A stretch of 6,644 nucleotides of DNA from Betaproteobacteria bacterium (GTDB lineage: Bacteria > Pseudomonadota > Gammaproteobacteria > Burkholderiales > Casimicrobiaceae), in NCBI GenBank assembly GCA_003153335.1, contig PLYG01000182.1, forward strand, positions 1-6,644. The letters run 5' to 3'. Made by a program: the position numbers and the translations under genes. The notes beneath the pieces are model-generated. The model ran no database searches, was not told the DNA's origin, and worked only from the letters and a program-made list of their open reading frames with translations. Below are positions 5,224 through 6,644 of the stretch, piece by piece. Numbering within the stretch: the stretch's first letter is position 1; each line of letters opens with the position of its first letter.

Positions 5224-5299
5224 GCCAAACAAGGCGCTCCAGCCGACGGCTCTGCCGCCCTTCGGTCGGCAGAGCCGCAGGTGAGCTTGAGCGTTAGGC
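5224..5299 (+). repeat. attC site of cassette 2
   Basis: R'' is GCCAAAC (5224-5230) and R' is GTTAGGC (5293-5299), one mismatch from perfect complementarity. L'' AAGGCGCTCCAGCC and L' GGTGAGCTTGAGC face each other. The inner stem is a perfect 10-bp palindrome, GGCTCTGCCG (5248-5257) with CGGCAGAGCC (5267-5276), around a 9-base loop. It is 76 bases long, starting 11 bases after the lipoprotein stop. Cleavage would be between G5293 and T5294. Confidence 0.9.
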
Positions 5300-5306
5300 G
5301 TCACGA

Positions 5307-5426
5307 ATGACCGGTGCATGCGACTTCGCCAATCCACGCTTGCGTAGGCTATTTGCACGATCAAAACGGTCTCGTCTTATCAGGCTTGGTTGCCCCGAAT
5401 GCCAGCTGGTGTCTTCCGCCGCGTGA
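5307..5426 (+). CDS. Possible 39-residue leader ORF at the head of cassette 3
   Basis: The 105-base leader of cassette 3 contains ATG 5307 followed by 39 codons (MTGACDFANPRLRRLFARSK...) to TGA 5424-5426, overlapping the start of the main cassette gene in another frame. It is Arg-rich with three cysteines and has no clear ribosome binding site. It may be a chance frame, a translated leader that affects ribosome arrival at the main gene, or the true N-terminus separated by a frameshift. I recognise no homologue. Confidence 0.2.
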   Translation: MTGACDFANPRLRRLFARSKRSRLIRLGCPECQLVSSAA

Positions 5427-5797
5427 TTCTCATTGGGAATTACGCCATAAAGATTCCGCGTCTGCGCAATGCCCTATCCGGGATGCGATGTAATCGGTGG
5501 GAGCGCGAGATGTGGTGTACTTGGCGGCCAATATTCGGATGGGAGAATCTTTGTCCAATTACATTCGCTGACCCAGTGGGGCTTGTCGTGGTTATGCCAC
5601 GCGCAACCCAACCCGTGACGTTCGACGAGGTTGTGGCAGCTACGCCCGATTACTATCCAGACATAACATCAGAGACGAAGCCTGCTGACTTTGGCAGGGT
5701 AAACAGTCGTATCCTAGCGCTTGACTACGGATTACCCTACGCCGATGCTGTGCGCGAGCGGCGCGCATATTATGTTGAGCGGTCGGCGAAGCACTAG
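5399..5797 (+). CDS. Small cassette protein with kinase-like motifs, unknown function (cassette 3)
   Basis: About 132 residues from ATG 5399; a TTG at 5390 would add three residues. No strong ribosome binding site precedes either start, so the start is uncertain. The sequence opens MPAGVFRRVILIGNYAIKIP and contains RWEREMW, GLVVVMPRATQPVTF and NSRILALDYGLP. The order resembles a compressed protein-kinase-like core: a beta-strand Lys (YAIK, like VAIK), a helix Glu, a hinge-like strand, then N...LDYG, like the catalytic-loop Asn and the metal-binding D-x-G. At this length it lacks most of a C-lobe, and a distinct His-Arg-Asp motif is not visible. I recall similar proteins as uncharacterised cassette or proteobacterial hypotheticals but cannot name a family. 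Function unknown; the kinase resemblance is my inference. Confidence 0.7.
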   Translation: MPAGVFRRVILIGNYAIKIPRLRNALSGMRCNRWEREMWCTWRPIFGWENLCPITFADPVGLVVVMPRATQPVTFDEVVAATPDYYPDITSETKPADFGRVNSRILALDYGLPYADAVRERRAYYVERSAKH

Positions 5798-5839
5798 ATT
5801 AGATAGCAGTTGATTAATTGGAGATTCGATGACGTTGAC

Positions 5840-5941
5840 GCCCAACCCGGCAGTCAAGCGGACGCACACCGGCGGGGCACACCTAATCATTCTCCGTGCA
5901 TCCAGCGCGCCGGTGCGCGCCGCTTACTTTGTGCGTTGGGC
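5840..5941 (+). repeat. attC site of cassette 3
   Basis: R'' GCCCAAC (5840-5846) and R' GTTGGGC (5935-5941) are exact reverse complements. The inner arms pair as AAGCGG with CCGCTT and CACCGGCG with CGCCGGTG, separated by small bulges, with a central variable region. At 102 bases it is longer than the two attC sites before it but still ordinary. It begins 42 bases after the stop of the kinase-like gene. Confidence 0.85.
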
Positions 5942-5999
5942 AGCACCAGGCAAGCGGTGAGACCGATATGCGCGCATGCTCTTAGAGGAAGGATCAGCG

Positions 6000-6608
6000 A
6001 TGAGAAACATAGCCAGGTTACGGGACTTCATTCAGTCCTTCACACGGTTGATCGAGCAAGCTGGCGACGATGAGGAGCGCATCTTCGCGGATGGGGAAAA
6101 GGTCCTATCAGAGCTCGTCAGTCATGATGATTGGTTGCCTGATGACTTTGCTCGGCCGAGTCCAGAACGGTATCAGCAGTACTTGTTGTATTGCGATCCA
6201 ATGGAACGTTTCTCCGTAGTGAGTTTTGTATGGGGGCCGGGTCAAACAACCCAGGTACATGACCACACGGTGTGGGGCATGGTTGGAGTAATGCGTGGCG
6301 CCGAGGCCTGCGAGGAATTCGATCTAGAACCCGCAGCGGGCCGCTTGCGCTCAAGAGGTAAACATCAGTTGTCCCCCGGCAGCATTGACCTGGTATCACC
6401 GCGCATCGGAGATATCCATAAGGTGTCAAACGCCCTCGCCGATCGTGCGTCGATCAGTATCCACATCTACGGTGCCAATATCGGGGCCGTAAAGCGTCAT
6501 ATCTATGAACCGGATACCGGGAGCAAAAAAACATTTGTTTCCGGATATTCAAGCAACGTGACTCCGAATATTTGGGATCGCTCAGCGGAATTGGCAACCG
6601 TCAATTGA
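6000..6608 (+). CDS. Cysteine dioxygenase-type thiol dioxygenase, possibly 3-mercaptopropionate dioxygenase (cassette 4)
   Basis: A 202-residue cupin of normal family length. ATG 6000 is preferred over an in-frame ATG at 5976 because GAGGAAGGA (5985-5993) is well placed before it. Thiol dioxygenases use mononuclear iron and O2 to oxidise a thiol such as cysteine or 3-mercaptopropionate to the sulfinate. The iron ligands are visible: His87 and His89 in the VHDHTVWGMVGVMRGAE block and His140 in GDIHKVSN. The outer Ser-His-Tyr relay is S153-H155-Y157 (SISIHIYGAN). Gly93 replaces the Cys that forms the Cys-Tyr crosslink in animal enzymes, as in most bacterial members. The YQQYLLYCDP segment and Arg166 (VKRHIYEP) recall the Gln-type, 3-mercaptopropionate-preferring group, but I cannot settle the substrate. 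All catalytic residues are intact, so activity is likely. Confidence 0.88.
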   Translation: MRNIARLRDFIQSFTRLIEQAGDDEERIFADGEKVLSELVSHDDWLPDDFARPSPERYQQYLLYCDPMERFSVVSFVWGPGQTTQVHDHTVWGMVGVMRGAEACEEFDLEPAAGRLRSRGKHQLSPGSIDLVSPRIGDIHKVSNALADRASISIHIYGANIGAVKRHIYEPDTGSKKTFVSGYSSNVTPNIWDRSAELATVN

Positions 6609-6615
6609 TGATGCT

Positions 6616-6644
6616 GCCCAACGAATAAGGTTAGATCGTGCCAG
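6616..6644 (+). repeat. Left end of the attC site of cassette 4 (cut by the window)
   Basis: GCCCAAC (6616-6622), an RYYYAAC R'' site, appears 7 bases after the dioxygenase stop. It is the exact complement of the cassette's own 5' end TTGGGC (5936-5941), as expected for a single cassette. The rest of the attC is outside the window. Confidence 0.7.

Larger units (their letters stand above)
3834..6644. mobile_element. Integron: decayed integrase gene, attI region and at least four gene cassettes
   Basis: The layout is diagnostic. A tyrosine-recombinase integrase remnant (minus strand) diverges from a run of plus-strand genes, each followed by an imperfect inverted repeat bounded by RYYYAAC-like and GTTRRRY sites (attC). 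Predicted cassettes are 4197-4765, 4766-5293, 5294-5935 and 5936 to beyond the window. All cassette genes point the same way. The array begins about 400 bases after the AhpD-like gene, and base composition drops from the very GC-rich flank. A chromosomal (sedentary or relic) integron is likely; I see no transposase or resistance gene. The right end is outside the window. Confidence 0.9.

Noticed and set aside
4700..5945. Repeats considered as a CRISPR array or REP elements
   Set aside because: The three repeats differ in sequence, are spaced by whole genes and carry the R/L box structure of attC sites.
5810..6073. Plus-strand 87-codon frame after the kinase-like gene
   Set aside because: It runs through the attC inverted repeat into the dioxygenase gene in the wrong frame.
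6630..6636. GTTAGAT as the closing R' site of the last attC
   Set aside because: It fits GTTRRRY but lies only 8 bases after the R'' site, far too close for a functional attC; the true end is probably outside the window.

Overview
The window looks like a piece of a high-GC proteobacterial chromosome, most likely betaproteobacterial (Burkholderiales-like) from codon usage and gene families; I cannot name the species. It has two halves: a GC-rich metabolic locus at about 1-3788 and an integron at about 3834-6644 whose cassettes are visibly less GC-rich and use different codons.

Left half, minus strand (2150 to 1): what remains of an osmoprotectant/betaine-type (OpuC/OsmU-like) ABC transporter operon in the order substrate-binding protein, HAL-family lyase, permease, ATPase. 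Only the lyase is intact. The binding protein keeps its signal peptide and its last 86 residues. The permease keeps about 43 residues and is joined directly to the C-terminal half of the ATPase. Both joins are out of frame and sit on short sequences that read sensibly in both flanking genes, so they look like microhomology deletions or assembly collapses. The lyase lacks the Ala-Ser-Gly triad that forms the MIO cofactor. A MIO-less HAL homologue next to a transporter for trimethylammonium compounds suggests an ergothionase-like enzyme that eliminates trimethylamine from ergothioneine or a similar betaine. This is an inference. Divergently, on the plus strand, an ornithine cyclodeaminase/mu-crystallin family gene (2226-3239) and a carboxymuconolactone decarboxylase/AhpD-like gene (3267-3788) form a likely two-gene operon.

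Right half: a broken integron integrase gene (minus strand, about 4067-3834) carries an in-frame TGA and lacks its catalytic domain. A near-consensus LexA (SOS) box lies in its promoter region. An attI-type junction is at about 4196-4202. Four cassettes follow on the plus strand, each ending in a recognisable attC site (the last cut by the window end): (1) a HicB/HicA toxin-antitoxin pair, (2) a small lipoprotein, (3) a small protein with kinase-like motifs, (4) a cysteine/3-mercaptopropionate dioxygenase family enzyme. With its own integrase dead, the array could only be shuffled by an integrase supplied in trans; the toxin-antitoxin cassette would tend to stabilise it.
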